Counted from the stretch's first letter, positions 53,994 to 64,000 are shown. The stretch is 64,000 nt of DNA from Frigoribacterium sp. JB110 (GCF_900163665.1 NZ_FUIA01000019.1:1-64000), one strand, 5' to 3'. Program-made: numbers and translations. The notes: generated by a model not told the origin, from the sequence alone.

Positions 53994-54029
53994 GCGAGGG
54001 GAGGCAGGTGCGCACCGGCCTCCCCTCGC
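53994..54029 (+). promoter_or_regulatory. Long hairpin between the binding protein and the ABC ATPase
   Basis: GCGAGGGGAGGC (53994-54005) and its complement GCCTCCCCTCGC (54018-54029) enclose a second inverted repeat GGTGCGCACC. No T-run follows, so it is more likely an mRNA stabilising or partial-termination structure that keeps the binding protein in excess than a full terminator. Confidence 0.6.
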
Positions 54030-54053
54030 CTCCTGCCATCCGCTCCGCCCGAA

Positions 54054-54059
54054 TAGGAT
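54054..54059 (+). promoter_or_regulatory. -10-like hexamer for the nucleoside ABC ATPase
   Basis: TAGGAT lies 8 nt before the ATG at 54068, so a second, leaderless promoter may drive the ABC genes. Confidence 0.4.
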
Positions 54060-54067
54060 CTTGACTC

Positions 54068-55597
54068 ATGAAGCTTGAGCTGCGCGGCATCACGAAGAGG
54101 TTCGGCGCGCTGACCGCCAACGACGACATCGATCTCACCATAGAGCCGGGTGAGATCCATTCCCTGCTCGGTGAGAACGGCGCGGGCAAGTCGACCCTGA
54201 TGAACGTGCTCTACGGCCTCTACCAGGCCGACGAGGGCGACATCCTGATCGACGACGTCGAACAGCACTTCGCGGGACCGGGCGATGCGATGGCGGCCGG
54301 CATCGGGATGGTGCACCAGCACTTCATGCTGATCCCCGTGTTCACAGTCGCGGAGAACGTGATGCTCGGCCACGAGCAGACCCGCCTGGGCGGGCGCCTC
54401 GATCTCGCGGCCGCCCGCGAGAAGGTGCGGGAGATCTCGGACCGCTTCGGATTCCACGTCGACCCCGACGCCCTCGTCGAGGATCTCCCCGTCGGCGTCC
54501 AGCAGCGCGTCGAGATCATCAAAGCGCTCTCTCGTGACGCGCAGGTGCTGGTGTTCGACGAGCCGACGGCTGTGCTCACCCCTCAGGAGACCGACGAGCT
54601 GATGTCCACGATGCGTCAGCTGCGCGACGGGGGAACATCGATCGTGTTCATCACGCACAAGCTGCGGGAGGTGCGCGAGGTCTCCGACCGGATCACGGTC
54701 ATCCGGCTCGGCAGGGTCGTGGGCGAGGCAGAGCCGACCGCGTCGAATGCCGAGCTCGCCTCGCTGATGGTGGGGCGCTCGGTGGAACTGACCGTCCGCA
54801 AGGATGAGCCTCAGCTCGGCGGCGAAGAACTCGTCGTGTCTCACCTCACCGTCACGGACGCGGCAGGAACAGTCGTCGTCGATGACGTCTCGTTCTCGGT
54901 GCACGGCGGGGAGGTGCTCGTCATCGCCGGAGTGCAGGGCAACGGCCAGACCGAACTGACGGAGGCGATCGTCGGACTGCAGGACCGCGCGACGGGCAGC
55001 GTCCTTCTCGGTGGATCGGAGCTGATAGGGCGCTCGGTCCGCGACGTGCTCGACCACGGCGTCGGCTTCGTGCCGGAGGACCGCAGCGTCGACGGGTTGA
55101 TCAAGGAGTTCTCGATCGCCGAGAACCTGATGCTCGACCGCAGCCACGGCGAGCCGTTCGTGCGCCACGGCAGCGTGCAGATCGGCACGCTCGACGACTT
55201 CGCCGTGGAGAAGATCGACGAATTCGACATCCGCACGCAGGGGCCGTGGCAACCGGCGGGACGGCTGTCCGGCGGCAACCAGCAGAAGGTCGTGCTGGCC
55301 AGGGAGCTGAGTCGCGACCTGTCATTGTTCGTCGCGGCGCAGCCCACGCGCGGCGTGGACGTCGGCTCCATCGAATTCATCCATTCGCGCATCGTCGACA
55401 CGCGCGACTCGGGGACTCCCGTGATCGTGGTCTCGACGGAGCTGGACGAAGCGGCGGCGCTGGCCGACCGGATCATGGTGATGTACCGAGGGAAGGTGGT
55501 CGGCATCGTGCCCGGCGACACGACGCGCGAGCAGCTGGGGCTGATGATGGCCGGCATGTCCGGTGATGCAGCAGGGGCGACCGGGGCGAACGCATGA
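54068..55597 (+). CDS. Nucleoside/sugar-type ABC importer ATPase, two domains
   Basis: A 509-residue protein with two ABC domains. Domain 1 has Walker A GENGAGKST and Walker B VLVFDEPTAVLTP. Domain 2 has a degenerate Walker A (GVQGNGQTE) and a signature LSGGNQQK with later AAQPTRGVDVG. This is the YufO/RbsA-like pattern. It drives uptake of nucleosides by the two permeases downstream. It overlaps the first of them by 4 nt. Confidence 0.92.
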   Translation: MKLELRGITKRFGALTANDDIDLTIEPGEIHSLLGENGAGKSTLMNVLYGLYQADEGDILIDDVEQHFAGPGDAMAAGIGMVHQHFMLIPVFTVAENVMLGHEQTRLGGRLDLAAAREKVREISDRFGFHVDPDALVEDLPVGVQQRVEIIKALSRDAQVLVFDEPTAVLTPQETDELMSTMRQLRDGGTSIVFITHKLREVREVSDRITVIRLGRVVGEAEPTASNAELASLMVGRSVELTVRKDEPQLGGEELVVSHLTVTDAAGTVVVDDVSFSVHGGEVLVIAGVQGNGQTELTEAIVGLQDRATGSVLLGGSELIGRSVRDVLDHGVGFVPEDRSVDGLIKEFSIAENLMLDRSHGEPFVRHGSVQIGTLDDFAVEKIDEFDIRTQGPWQPAGRLSGGNQQKVVLARELSRDLSLFVAAQPTRGVDVGSIEFIHSRIVDTRDSGTPVIVVSTELDEAAALADRIMVMYRGKVVGIVPGDTTREQLGLMMAGMSGDAAGATGANA

Positions 55598-56835
55598 GCG
55601 CCGCCGAAGGCTCCCCGTCTGTGCAGACGCCGTCGCGCTGGCACGACGCCATGCGCAGGGTCACGACGGGCAACGGCCTGATCGCCGTGCTCGCCGTGCT
55701 GCTGTCGCTCATCGCGGGGTCCATCCTCATCGCGATCACCGACGCCGACGTCCAGGCGACCGCGGGCTATTTCTTCGCTCGTCCGGCTGACACGCTCTCC
55801 GCGCTGTGGCATGCGGTCTCCGGCGCCTACGTCGCGCTGTTCAACGGCGCCGTCTACAACCTCAACGCCGACGGCTTCGTCGCAGGCATCCGGCCCCTGA
55901 CCGAGTCGCTGAAGTTCGCGACTCCGCTCATCGCAGCGGGCCTCGGCGTCGGGCTCGCCTTCCGCGCCGGGCTGTTCAACATCGGCGGGCAGGGCCAGAT
56001 GCTGATGGCGGCGGCCGCCGCCGGCTACGTCGGCGCCTACATGCAGCTGCCCGTGGTGCTGCACCTGCTCCTCGCCATCGTCGCCGGTGTGCTCGCCGGC
56101 GGCATCTGGGCGGGCATCGCCGGCGTATTGAAGGCCCGCACCGGCGCTCACGAGGTGATCCTCACGATCATGCTCAACCACATCGCGTTCTACCTTCTCG
56201 CCTGGATGCTCGCCACGCAGGGGGTGCTGCAGGCGCCGGGATCCAACAACCCCAAGACGGCGCCGATGCACGACACGGCGATCCTGCCGGAGCTGCTCGG
56301 ACCGGCGTTCAACCTGCACGCCGGTCTCATCCTCGCCCTGATCGCCGTGGCCGCGACCTGGTGGCTGCTCGAGCGCTCGAGCCTGGGGTTCCGCTTCCGT
56401 GCGGTGGGGGAGAACCCCCACGCCGCGCGCGTGGCCGGCATCAGTGTCGGACGCACATATGCCTACGTCATGATCATCGCCGGAGGGCTCGTGGGCCTGG
56501 CTGGAGTGAGTCAGGTGCTCGGCACGGTGCCGACGGGGTTCGCCGGTGACATCGATGCGGGGATGGGCTTCGATGCGATCACCGTCGCGCTGCTGGGGCG
56601 TTCATCGCCGCTCGGCATCCTCGCCGCCGGCATCCTGTTCGGCGTCTTCAAAGCAGGAGGCTTCTCCATGCAGGCGGCCGAAGGCGTTCCCAATGAGGTC
56701 GTGCTCGTCGTGCAGTCGCTGATCGTGCTGTTCATCGCGGCGCCGCCGCTCGTGCGTGCGATCTTCCGGCTCCCGCAGCCGGGACGTCGCATCGTGCGAA
56801 AGCCGAAGCGTGCGAAGAGGGAGGTGACGGCATGA
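55594..56835 (+). CDS. Nucleoside-type ABC importer permease 1
   Basis: A 413-residue protein with about ten membrane helices and the BPD_transp_2 pattern: KFATPLIAAGLGVGLAFRAG, then LFNIGGQGQMLMAAAAAGYV, and later GFDAITVALLGRSSPLGILA. It matches the YufP/NupP type. It overlaps both neighbours by 4 nt. Confidence 0.92.
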   Translation: MSAAEGSPSVQTPSRWHDAMRRVTTGNGLIAVLAVLLSLIAGSILIAITDADVQATAGYFFARPADTLSALWHAVSGAYVALFNGAVYNLNADGFVAGIRPLTESLKFATPLIAAGLGVGLAFRAGLFNIGGQGQMLMAAAAAGYVGAYMQLPVVLHLLLAIVAGVLAGGIWAGIAGVLKARTGAHEVILTIMLNHIAFYLLAWMLATQGVLQAPGSNNPKTAPMHDTAILPELLGPAFNLHAGLILALIAVAATWWLLERSSLGFRFRAVGENPHAARVAGISVGRTYAYVMIIAGGLVGLAGVSQVLGTVPTGFAGDIDAGMGFDAITVALLGRSSPLGILAAGILFGVFKAGGFSMQAAEGVPNEVVLVVQSLIVLFIAAPPLVRAIFRLPQPGRRIVRKPKRAKREVTA

Positions 56836-58115
56836 CTGCCGCAGCAGAGGCACCGCTCGTCTCCGACGCGAAGCGCCATGTCGCCGTGACCTCGTGGAAG
56901 GCACCGGCGATCTTCGCGCTGTTCACCGTGCTGTTCGCGCTGCTTCCGCTGTTCGGTCCGCGCGACGGTGTCAGCACGTTCCGGTTGGTCGCTGACGCGT
57001 CAGCCGTGATCCGGTTGCCGGATCTCGTGCTTCCCTCCAACCCGACGGCATGGGTGTGCGTCGTGCTGATGGCCGCGGCGACGGTCGCAGCAGCAGCGCG
57101 CGCGAGGGCCCATCGGCCCCAACCGCTCTGGCTGATCACCGCCTACGTCGTCTTCCTGCTGCTGGGGTTCCTGGCATGGGCGTCCGCGGGCGGCACGCTG
57201 CCGATGATCGGCCTGCTCAGCGGCGCCCTGGCACTGGCGACGCCGCTCATCTTCGGCGCGCTCGGCGGTGTCATCGGAGAGCGCGTCGGCGTGGTGAACA
57301 TCGCCATCGAGGCGCAGCTGCTCGCCGGTGCCTTCAGCGCTGCGCTGGTCGGCTCATTGACCGGCACGCCATGGCTGGGCCTTGTGGCCGCCATGTTGTC
57401 CGGACTGCTCGTCAGCCTCGTGCTGGCGGTGTTCGCCGTGACGTACTTCGTCAACCAGATCATCGTCGGCGTCGTGCTCAACGTGCTCGTCATCGGTCTC
57501 ACCACGTTCTTCTACGGAACTCTGCTCAACCCGAACTCCGACACGCTCAACTCGCCCGAGCTGTTCCCACGGATCGCGGTTCCGCTGCTCAGCGAGATCC
57601 CGGTGATCGGGCCGGTGCTGTTCGATCAGACCGTGGTCGTCTATCTGATGTACGCCGTCGTCTTCGTCGTCTGGTTCGGTCTGTACCGCACCCGTTGGGG
57701 GCTCAGGCTCCGTGCCGTCGGCGAGCATCCGCAGGCCGCGGACACCGTGGGCATCAGCGTGATCGCCACGCGCTACGCCAACGTCATGCTCGCCGGCGCG
57801 ATCGCCGGCATGGGAGGAGCGTTCTACACGCTCGTGTCGAACCCGCAGTTCGGACGGGAGATGACAGCTGGCGCAGGGTTCATCGCCCTCGCGGCGCTGA
57901 TCTTCGGAAAGTGGGATCCGATCCGTGCGACGCTGGCGGCGCTGCTGTTCGGCTTCGCCACGAACCTGCAGGGCGTGCTGTCGGTGATCGGGTCGCCGGT
58001 GCCGAGTCAGTTCATGCTGATGCTGCCCTACGTCGTGACGCTGTTCGCCGTCGCAGGTCTCGTGGGACGATCCCGCCCGCCCGCGGCATCCGGTCAGCCG
58101 TACATCAAGAGCTGA
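56832..58115 (+). CDS. Nucleoside-type ABC importer permease 2
   Basis: A 427-residue protein. It has an N-terminal extension of about 100 residues with helices and then the BPD_transp_2 core: GGVIGERVGVVNIAIEAQLL, and GAGFIALAALIFGKWDPIRA. It matches the YufQ/NupQ type and pairs with permease 1 in a heterodimer. It ends the operon. The first gene downstream is on the opposite strand. Confidence 0.91.
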   Translation: MTAAAEAPLVSDAKRHVAVTSWKAPAIFALFTVLFALLPLFGPRDGVSTFRLVADASAVIRLPDLVLPSNPTAWVCVVLMAAATVAAAARARAHRPQPLWLITAYVVFLLLGFLAWASAGGTLPMIGLLSGALALATPLIFGALGGVIGERVGVVNIAIEAQLLAGAFSAALVGSLTGTPWLGLVAAMLSGLLVSLVLAVFAVTYFVNQIIVGVVLNVLVIGLTTFFYGTLLNPNSDTLNSPELFPRIAVPLLSEIPVIGPVLFDQTVVVYLMYAVVFVVWFGLYRTRWGLRLRAVGEHPQAADTVGISVIATRYANVMLAGAIAGMGGAFYTLVSNPQFGREMTAGAGFIALAALIFGKWDPIRATLAALLFGFATNLQGVLSVIGSPVPSQFMLMLPYVVTLFAVAGLVGRSRPPAASGQPYIKS

Positions 58116-58147
58116 ACGGCACAGGGCGCTGGCGGTGATGCGTGCTG

Positions 58148-58774
58148 TCAGGCAGGGACAGGGAGGTCGTTCCGGCGGGCGTAGGCTGACCGGCACGAGA
58201 GCGCGCAGAAGCCGAGAGTCTCGCCGTTGTGCTCCATGGTGATCGCGTCGGGCCCGAGTCGCACGTGCATGCCGCACATCGGATCGACCAGGACGCCTTC
58301 TGGGACATCGACTTCTCCTGCGGCATAGCGCTGGCGGAACTCTGCCGTGATGCAGTCGACGACATCGTCCGCAGTGCTCGGCTTGCCGTTCAGCCCGATG
58401 CTGTCGTTCTTGATGCCGACGACGTTGATCCATAGGGTGCCGATTGCCCTCTCCCAGCCGTTGCGCCGGTCCACGGCACGAACCGAGCGACGCAGCGCCC
58501 CCATGGTCGGGTACAGCATCTCCGCGCGCCAATCTTCCGGCACGGTCACCGTGATCCAGATGGGCGGCGTGCCCCCGCGCCGCCACGGGCCGTCTCCTGT
58601 CGTCCATCCTTCGAGTTCGTTGAACCCGAAATGGGTCATCATCCGGCCGCGAGACAGGGTCTCCTCCGGCGCGTCGCCGTCGGCAGCGTACATTTTCAGC
58701 AGGTCTGCGGTGAGCGTTGCACGGTCGTCAGAGGTGAGCGATCCCGACGGGGTCGCGATCTCAATCAGAAACAT
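58148..58774 (-). CDS. Tautomerase-like protein fused to a YHS metal-binding domain
   Basis: A 208-residue protein. The first about 145 residues have a SLTSDDRATLTADLLKMYAA helix and later VTVPEDWRA, the layout of 4-oxalocrotonate tautomerase-like pairs but without the catalytic Pro1. The last about 45 residues form a YHS-like motif: DPMCGMHVRLGP, then GFCALSCRSAYARR, with four Cys. YHS is a small metal-binding motif also found in copper ATPases. It is divergent from the MmyB-like regulator, 138 nt away, which may control it. The function is unknown. Confidence 0.65.
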   Translation of the reverse strand: MFLIEIATPSGSLTSDDRATLTADLLKMYAADGDAPEETLSRGRMMTHFGFNELEGWTTGDGPWRRGGTPPIWITVTVPEDWRAEMLYPTMGALRRSVRAVDRRNGWERAIGTLWINVVGIKNDSIGLNGKPSTADDVVDCITAEFRQRYAAGEVDVPEGVLVDPMCGMHVRLGPDAITMEHNGETLGFCALSCRSAYARRNDLPVPA

Positions 58775-58912
58775 GGGTGGTCCTTTCGGTCACGGGGGCC
58801 GGACTGGCCGCTGCGCAGCCCGACCTGGGACCGAGTCTTCGCCCGGCGGGGAAGCGTCGCAATTACCCGAGAGGTAGTTGTCAGAGCACACCGTCGACGG
58901 CATCCTGAGGTG

Positions 58913-59785
58913 ATGACGCGGCAACCGGTCGGAACCCTCGTGCGCACCTGGCGGGAGCGCCGGCATCGCAGCCAACTCGACGTGGCGGTCGCGGCCGACG
59001 TCTCCTCTCGGCACTTGAGTTTCATCGAAACCGGTCGCGCGACGCCGAGCCGGTTGATGATCGCACGAATCTGCGAGGAACTCGACGTTCCGCTGCGCGA
59101 GCGCAACGAGGTGTATCTCTCGGCCGGCTACGCCCCCGTGCACCCGGAGCGACCGCTGGAGGATCTGGGCGCCGCACGCGCTGCAGTGGATGCGGTGCTG
59201 TCCGGCCACGAGCCGTATCCGACGGCGGTCGTGAACGTGCGCTGGGAGCTGCTCGCCGCGAACCGGGCGATGCGACGCTTCCTGGATCCGCTTCCGGATA
59301 GCCTGCGGAAGCCGAAGATCAACATGCTGCGCGCGAGCCTGCATCCGGATGGGTTGGCCGGGCAGCTGCGCAATTATGCGCACTGGCGAGACCACACAGT
59401 GCGCCGGGTTCGCCGACAACGTGAGCGCACCGCGGATCCGGAGCTCACAGCACTGTGCGAAGAGATTGAAGGGTATCCAGTACCTGACGGATCTGACGAG
59501 GACGCTGCTCACGGCTCTGCAGTCGGGCAACCAGATTCGCCGGACTCGGACCTGCTCGCCCCGATGGTGCTCGACACCCCGTTCGGCACGCTGTCGCTGT
59601 TCTACGTGTTGTCCGTCTTTGGCGCACCTCGAGACGTCACCCTCGACGAGATCGCGCTCGAGACCATGTTCCCCGCCGACGGGCACACCCGTGAGGTGCT
59701 CTTCGCCCTTGCGGAACATGATGACAGGGATCCTCAACACGTCGACGGCGCGAAGAGACAAAGCTTCGGGTCGGCTTCGCCTTGA
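58913..59785 (+). CDS. MmyB-like XRE regulator with ligand-binding domain
   Basis: A 290-residue protein. The XRE helix-turn-helix at the start reads TWRERRHRSQLDVAVAADVS, then SRHLSFIETGRATPSRLMI. The MmyB-like ligand domain follows with YPTAVVNVRWELLAANRAMR and, near the end, TPFGTLSLFYVLSVFGAPRD. These proteins usually sense a small hydrophobic ligand and control a neighbouring gene; the YHS protein is the candidate. The ATG at 58913 is used; a GTG lies one codon before. Confidence 0.9.
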   Translation: MTRQPVGTLVRTWRERRHRSQLDVAVAADVSSRHLSFIETGRATPSRLMIARICEELDVPLRERNEVYLSAGYAPVHPERPLEDLGAARAAVDAVLSGHEPYPTAVVNVRWELLAANRAMRRFLDPLPDSLRKPKINMLRASLHPDGLAGQLRNYAHWRDHTVRRVRRQRERTADPELTALCEEIEGYPVPDGSDEDAAHGSAVGQPDSPDSDLLAPMVLDTPFGTLSLFYVLSVFGAPRDVTLDEIALETMFPADGHTREVLFALAEHDDRDPQHVDGAKRQSFGSASP

Positions 59786-59854
59786 GGGGGAATGATTCGA
59801 ACAAAGTTGTGGCTTTTCCGCGTGCCTTCCAGCCTCGGTGTCGGAGGCCGCTAC

Positions 59855-59860
59855 TAGTGT
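59855..59860 (+). promoter_or_regulatory. -10-like hexamer for uvrA
   Basis: TAGTGT lies 6 nt before the GTG at 59867, with no Shine-Dalgarno sequence. A leaderless start is likely. No SOS box was recognised here. Confidence 0.4.
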
Positions 59861-59866
59861 GGAAAC

Positions 59867-62782
59867 GTGCCGATTCAGCCTGTAGTCAACGCCGGGAAAA
59901 TCAGTGTGCGCGGTGCCCGTGTGCACAACCTGAAGAACGTCGACCTCGAGATCCCGCGCGACGCGATGATCGTCTTCACCGGGCTTTCGGGCTCCGGCAA
60001 GTCGAGCCTGGCGTTCGACACGATCTTCGCGGAGGGGCAGCGCCGCTACGTCGAGTCTCTCAGTGCGTATGCGCGTCAGTTCCTCGGTCAGGTCGACCGA
60101 CCGGACGTCGACGTCATCGAGGGGCTCAGCCCCGCGGTGTCGATCGACCAGAAGTCGACGAACCGCAACCCGCGCTCCACCGTCGGCACCATCACCGAGA
60201 TCTACGACTACATGCGCCTGCTGTGGGCGAGGATCGGCGTGCCGCACTGCCCCGTGTGCGACGCGAAGATCCAGCGCCAGACGGTGCAGCAGATCGCCGA
60301 CCAGCTGATGGAGCTGGAGGAGGGCACGCGCTATCAGATCGTGGCTCCGGTCGTCACCCAGAAGAAGGGCGAGTTCGTCGATCTGTTCGGCGAGCTGTCG
60401 GCCAAGGGCTACGCCCGCGCGGTGGTCGACGGCGAGCTTGCCCAGCTCAGCGATCCGCCCAAGCTCAAGAAGAGCTACAAGCATGACATCGCCGTGGTCG
60501 TCGATCGTCTCGTCGCGCGCGACGACATCCTGCAGCGCGTCACCGATTCGGTCGAGACCGCGATCGGGCTCGCCGGCGGCGTGCTCCAGGTCAACTTCGT
60601 CGACCTGGAGGGCGACGAGGCATGGCAGTCGTTCTCAGAGAAGCTGTCATGCCCGAACGGACACGCGCTGCAGCTCACGGAGATCGAGCCGCGCACCTTC
60701 TCGTTCAACGCGCCCTTCGGCGCCTGCCCGTCCTGCTCCGGCCTCGGCACCCGGATGTCGGTCGACGTCGAGCTGATGCTCGGCGACGAGGAGCTGTCGA
60801 TCCGCGAAGGCGTGATCGTGCCGTGGACGACGCAGGGCAAGGGTCTGTTCCAGTACTACGAGCGGCTCCTCGAGGGTCTCGCTCAGGATCTCAGCTTCTC
60901 GCTCGACACCCGGTGGCGGGCCCTTCCCGAGGTCGTCCGCGAGGCAGTGCTGCGCGGTCAGGACTACAAGGTCAACGTCCGGTTCAAGAACCGCTGGGGC
61001 CGAGAGGTGCGCTACGCCAGCGGCTTCGAGGGCGTGGTGCCGTACATCGAACGCCAGTATGCGCAGGCAGAGAGCGACACGCAGCGGGCGAGATGGAGCC
61101 AGTACCTGCGCGAGGTGCCCTGCTCCGTCTGCGACGGCGCCAGGCTCAAGCCGGAGGTGCTCGCGGTCAAGGTCGACGGCCGCTCCATCGCCGAGACGGC
61201 CGATCTCAGCCTCGAGAGCGCACTCGACGTCGTCAACCGCATCAAGCTCACCGATCGTGAGGCGATGATCGCCGCCCAGGTGCTCAGGGAGATCCGGGTG
61301 CGCCTCGACTTCCTGCTCCGCGTCGGGCTCAACTACCTGACCATGAGTCGATCGGCCGGCTCGCTCTCGGGAGGCGAGGCGCAGCGCATCCGGCTTGCCA
61401 CGCAGATCGGCACCGGCTTGACGGGCGTGCTGTACGTGCTGGACGAGCCGTCGATCGGCCTGCACCAGCGCGACAACCGTCGCCTCATCGAGACTCTCGA
61501 GACGCTGCGCGACCTCGGCAACACCCTGGTCGTCGTCGAGCACGATGAGGAGACGATCGACTCCGCCGACTGGATCGTCGACATCGGCCCTCGCGCTGGT
61601 GAAGGCGGGGGAGAGGTGATCCACTCGGGCTCCGTAGCGGAGCTGGCGAATGAGCCGCGGTCCATCACCGCCGATTACCTCACAGGCAGGCGGGAGATCG
61701 CCACACCGAAGAAGCGCCGCAAGATCGACAAGAAGCGCATGCTGCAGATCGTGGGAGCCCGCGCGAACAACCTCAGGAATGTCAGCGCAGACATCCCGCT
61801 CGGCGTGCTGACGGCGGTCACCGGGGTCAGCGGTTCCGGCAAGTCGACGCTCATCAACGACATCCTCTACAAGGTGCTCGCCTCCCGGCTCAACGGTGCG
61901 CGCACCGTGGCGGGGCACCACACCAGAATCACGGGGCTGGAGCACCTCGACAAGGTCGTGCATGTCGATCAGGCGCCGATCGGCCGCACACCGCGTTCGA
62001 ATCCTGCTACCTACACCGGGGTGTTCGACAAGATCAGGAACCTCTTCGCCGAGACCCCGGAGGCGAAGGTGCGCGGCTACCTGGCCGGCCGGTTCAGCTT
62101 CAACGTCAAGGGCGGGCGCTGCGAGGCGTGCTCCGGCGACGGCACGCTCAAGATCGAGATGAACTTCCTGCCCGACGTCTACGTCGACTGCGAGACCTGC
62201 CACGGAAAGCGCTACAACCGCGACACGCTGCAGGTGCACTACAAGGGCAAGAACATCGCAGAGGTGCTCGAGATGCCGATCTCCGAGGCCGCGGAGTTCT
62301 TCGAGCCGATCACCTCGATCCACCGCTACATGAGGACGCTCGTCGATGTGGGGCTCGGCTACGTGCGCCTCGGCCAGGCGGCGACGACCCTCTCCGGCGG
62401 CGAAGCACAGCGCGTGAAGCTCGCGACGGAGCTGCAGAAACGGTCCAACGGGCGCAGCATCTACGTGCTCGATGAGCCGACGACGGGGCTGCACTTCGAA
62501 GACGTGCGCAAGCTGCTCGAGGTGCTGGGCGGTCTCGTCGAGAAGGGCAACTCCGTTGTGGTGATCGAGCACAACCTCGATGTCATCAAGTCGGCCGACT
62601 GGATCGTCGATCTCGGGCCGGAGGGCGGTTCCGGCGGCGGTACGATCGTTGCCACGGGCACTCCGGAGCAGGTCGCGAAGGCCGATGGCAGCCACACGGG
62701 TCTGTTCCTGCGGGAGACCCTGGGGCTGGCACAGCGACCGAGCGCCGCAGAGAAGAAGGCAGGCGCGAGGAAGGCCGCATGA
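59867..62782 (+). CDS. uvrA: Excinuclease ABC subunit A
   Basis: A 971-residue protein. Two ATPase domains have Walker [10 protein letters not shown] and GVSGSGKST, with signatures [13 protein letters not shown] and [13 protein letters not shown]. Zinc sites: CPVCDAKI (about 125) and the second finger [16 protein letters not shown], then CETCHGKRY. The first finger has CPNGHALQ rather than CxxC. UvrA finds DNA damage and loads UvrB. The GTG at 59867 starts the family reading. It overlaps uvrC by 4 nt, so both nucleotide-excision genes are made together. Confidence 0.96.
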   Translation: MPIQPVVNAGKISVRGARVHNLKNVDLEIPRDAMIVFTGLSGSGKSSLAFDTIFAEGQRRYVESLSAYARQFLGQVDRPDVDVIEGLSPAVSIDQKSTNRNPRSTVGTITEIYDYMRLLWARIGVPHCPVCDAKIQRQTVQQIADQLMELEEGTRYQIVAPVVTQKKGEFVDLFGELSAKGYARAVVDGELAQLSDPPKLKKSYKHDIAVVVDRLVARDDILQRVTDSVETAIGLAGGVLQVNFVDLEGDEAWQSFSEKLSCPNGHALQLTEIEPRTFSFNAPFGACPSCSGLGTRMSVDVELMLGDEELSIREGVIVPWTTQGKGLFQYYERLLEGLAQDLSFSLDTRWRALPEVVREAVLRGQDYKVNVRFKNRWGREVRYASGFEGVVPYIERQYAQAESDTQRARWSQYLREVPCSVCDGARLKPEVLAVKVDGRSIAETADLSLESALDVVNRIKLTDREAMIAAQVLREIRVRLDFLLRVGLNYLTMSRSAGSLSGGEAQRIRLATQIGTGLTGVLYVLDEPSIGLHQRDNRRLIETLETLRDLGNTLVVVEHDEETIDSADWIVDIGPRAGEGGGEVIHSGSVAELANEPRSITADYLTGRREIATPKKRRKIDKKRMLQIVGARANNLRNVSADIPLGVLTAVTGVSGSGKSTLINDILYKVLASRLNGARTVAGHHTRITGLEHLDKVVHVDQAPIGRTPRSNPATYTGVFDKIRNLFAETPEAKVRGYLAGRFSFNVKGGRCEACSGDGTLKIEMNFLPDVYVDCETCHGKRYNRDTLQVHYKGKNIAEVLEMPISEAAEFFEPITSIHRYMRTLVDVGLGYVRLGQAATTLSGGEAQRVKLATELQKRSNGRSIYVLDEPTTGLHFEDVRKLLEVLGGLVEKGNSVVVIEHNLDVIKSADWIVDLGPEGGSGGGTIVATGTPEQVAKADGSHTGLFLRETLGLAQRPSAAEKKAGARKAA

Positions 62783-64000
62783 GCCCGACCGATCCGCGCA
62801 CCTACAAGCCGAGGCCGGGGGAGATCCCCACTCAGCCAGGGGTGTACCGGTTCCGCGACGGTGAGGGGCGCGTGCTGTATGTGGGCAAGGCGAAGAACCT
62901 GCGCCAGCGCCTGTCCAACTACTTCGCTCCGCTGCACACTCTGCATGAGCGCACCAGGCGCATGGTCACCACGGCCACGAACGTCGAATGGACGGTCGTC
63001 CCGACCGATGTCGACTCGCTGCAGCTCGAGTACCAGTGGATCAAAGAGTTCGATCCGCCGTTCAACGTGCGCTACAAGGACGACAAGTCCTACCCGTTCA
63101 TGGCGATCACGCTCGCCGATGAGGCGCCGCGCGTGATGGTCACGCGGAACGGGAAGATCCGCGGCGCGAAGTATTTCGGGCCGTACCCCAAGGTGTGGGC
63201 GGTGCGCGACACCATCGATCTGATGATCAAGGTGTTTCCGATCCGCACCTGCAGCGACTCCTCGTACGCACGCGCGATGCGCACGGGGCGACCGTGCTTC
63301 CCCGGTCAGATCGGCAAGTGCGGCGGCCCGTGCTCGCACCGGGTGACGATCGAAGAGCACAGGGCGATGGTCGACGACTTCGTCGCGTTCATGCAGGGCA
63401 GCGACGAGCGGTTCACCATCGAGCTCACCAAGCGCATGCGCGGCGCGGCGGAGGCGATGGACTACGAGGCCGCTGCCGGGTATCGCGACAAGCTCGAGTC
63501 TCTCGACGCCGTGCTGAGCAAGAGCGCACTCGTGCTTCCGGAGAAGGCAGACGCCGATCTGTTCGGCGTCGCGGAGGACGAGCTGCAGGCGGCGGTGCAC
63601 CAGTTCGTGATCCGAGGCGGCCGCGTGCGCGGCGTGCACTCGACCACGATCGACAAGGAGCTCGACATCTCGGGAGGCGAACTGGTCGAACGGATCGTGC
63701 AGCGCACCTACGGCGATGCCGAGGGGTCGGGTGTGCCGCGCCGGGTCATCGTTCCGAGCCTTCCGGATGACGCCGAGGAGCTTACCGAGTGGCTCGCAGA
63801 GCGCGCGGGCAGGCGTGTCGAACTGTCGGTGGCGCAGCGCGGCCAGCGCGCAGAGCTGATGCGCACCGCCACGCTCAATGCGCAGCAGGCACTGCTGCGC
63901 CACAAGACGCGACGGGGCAGCGACTATGCGACCCGCACCCAGGCGCTGGCCGACCTGCAGGATGCGCTCGGCCTCGACGAAGCGCCGCTGCGCATCGAGT
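62779..64000 (+). CDS. uvrC: Excinuclease ABC subunit C, cut by the window end
   Basis: The reading is open to the window end, giving the first 407 residues. The GIY-YIG nuclease domain begins [20 protein letters not shown] and has [25 protein letters not shown] stretch and a UVR (UvrB-binding) domain ([20 protein letters not shown]) follow. It cuts the damaged strand on both sides in the UvrABC repair system. The C-terminal RNase-H-like and HhH domains lie beyond the window. It overlaps uvrA by 4 nt (ATGA). Confidence 0.95.
   Translation, partial: MSPTDPRTYKPRPGEIPTQPGVYRFRDGEGRVLYVGKAKNLRQRLSNYFAPLHTLHERTRRMVTTATNVEWTVVPTDVDSLQLEYQWIKEFDPPFNVRYKDDKSYPFMAITLADEAPRVMVTRNGKIRGAKYFGPYPKVWAVRDTIDLMIKVFPIRTCSDSSYARAMRTGRPCFPGQIGKCGGPCSHRVTIEEHRAMVDDFVAFMQGSDERFTIELTKRMRGAAEAMDYEAAAGYRDKLESLDAVLSKSALVLPEKADADLFGVAEDELQAAVHQFVIRGGRVRGVHSTTIDKELDISGGELVERIVQRTYGDAEGSGVPRRVIVPSLPDDAEELTEWLAERAGRRVELSVAQRGQRAELMRTATLNAQQALLRHKTRRGSDYATRTQALADLQDALGLDEAPLRIE

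Overview
The window is high-GC DNA with dense, often 4-nt-overlapping genes and frequent GTG starts. An actinobacterium of the Microbacteriaceae (Microbacterium-like) is the best guess. This rests on gene order, on an Lsr2-type nucleoid protein, a DtxR/IdeR-type iron box, a DUF222/HNH endonuclease and a pafBC-tatAC-helY block. No RNA gene or CRISPR array was seen.

Region 1 (1-24.9 kb) looks accessory. It opens with insertion-sequence debris: a possible IS end, a 5'-truncated IS110-type transposase, and an orphan IS3 orfA. These abut an AraC-type regulator gene that has lost its DNA-binding half. A 50-bp palindrome separates that remnant from a divergent TetR gene. An ASCH/winged-helix protein and a two-domain VOC protein follow. 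Next comes a copper island on the minus strand. One operon encodes a DUF5134 membrane protein, a YcnI-like protein and a CopC-CopD fusion. A second encodes an HMA metallochaperone, a CopD-CtaG fusion, the Cu P-type ATPase CopA and a 57-residue membrane peptide. A third encodes a BlaI/CopY-family repressor with an M56 membrane peptidase. Beyond these lie a GlxA-type AraC regulator and, divergently, a four-gene operon: FecCD-type ABC importer plus an isonitrile-hydratase-like DJ-1 protein. Four promoters in this island carry a CTAC...GTAG inverted repeat, and two of the sites share an identical 18-mer. This suggests one BlaI/M56 regulon joining copper efflux to uptake of a metal chelate. A frameshifted NUDIX gene, a MobF relaxase-helicase, a small membrane protein, a hypothetical protein and a two-HTH protein close the region, which suggests it travelled on a conjugative element.

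Region 2 (25-41.4 kb) moves into chromosomal genes: an HNH endonuclease, a PadR/membrane-protein pair, and an eight-gene leucine/isovalerate operon. That operon encodes branched-chain 2-oxoacid dehydrogenase E1alpha, E1beta and E2, acyl-CoA carboxylase beta and alpha, a MaoC hydratase, a CitE-like lyase and an acyl-CoA dehydrogenase. It has the gene content of M. tuberculosis Rv2495c-Rv2502c. An ABC exporter with an XRE regulator, a winged-helix/membrane pair and an Lsr2 paralogue follow.

Region 3 (41.4-64 kb) is housekeeping: a siderophore-interacting reductase behind an iron box, UppP, a PAC2 protein, a HAD phosphatase, TrmI, an FKBP lipoprotein, PafB-PafC, TatA-TatC, a HelY helicase, a BMP/ABC nucleoside-type importer, a YHS-domain protein with a divergent MmyB-like regulator, UvrA, and UvrC cut by the window end. 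Several genes start 6-8 nt after a TAnnnT hexamer, as in leaderless actinobacterial transcripts.
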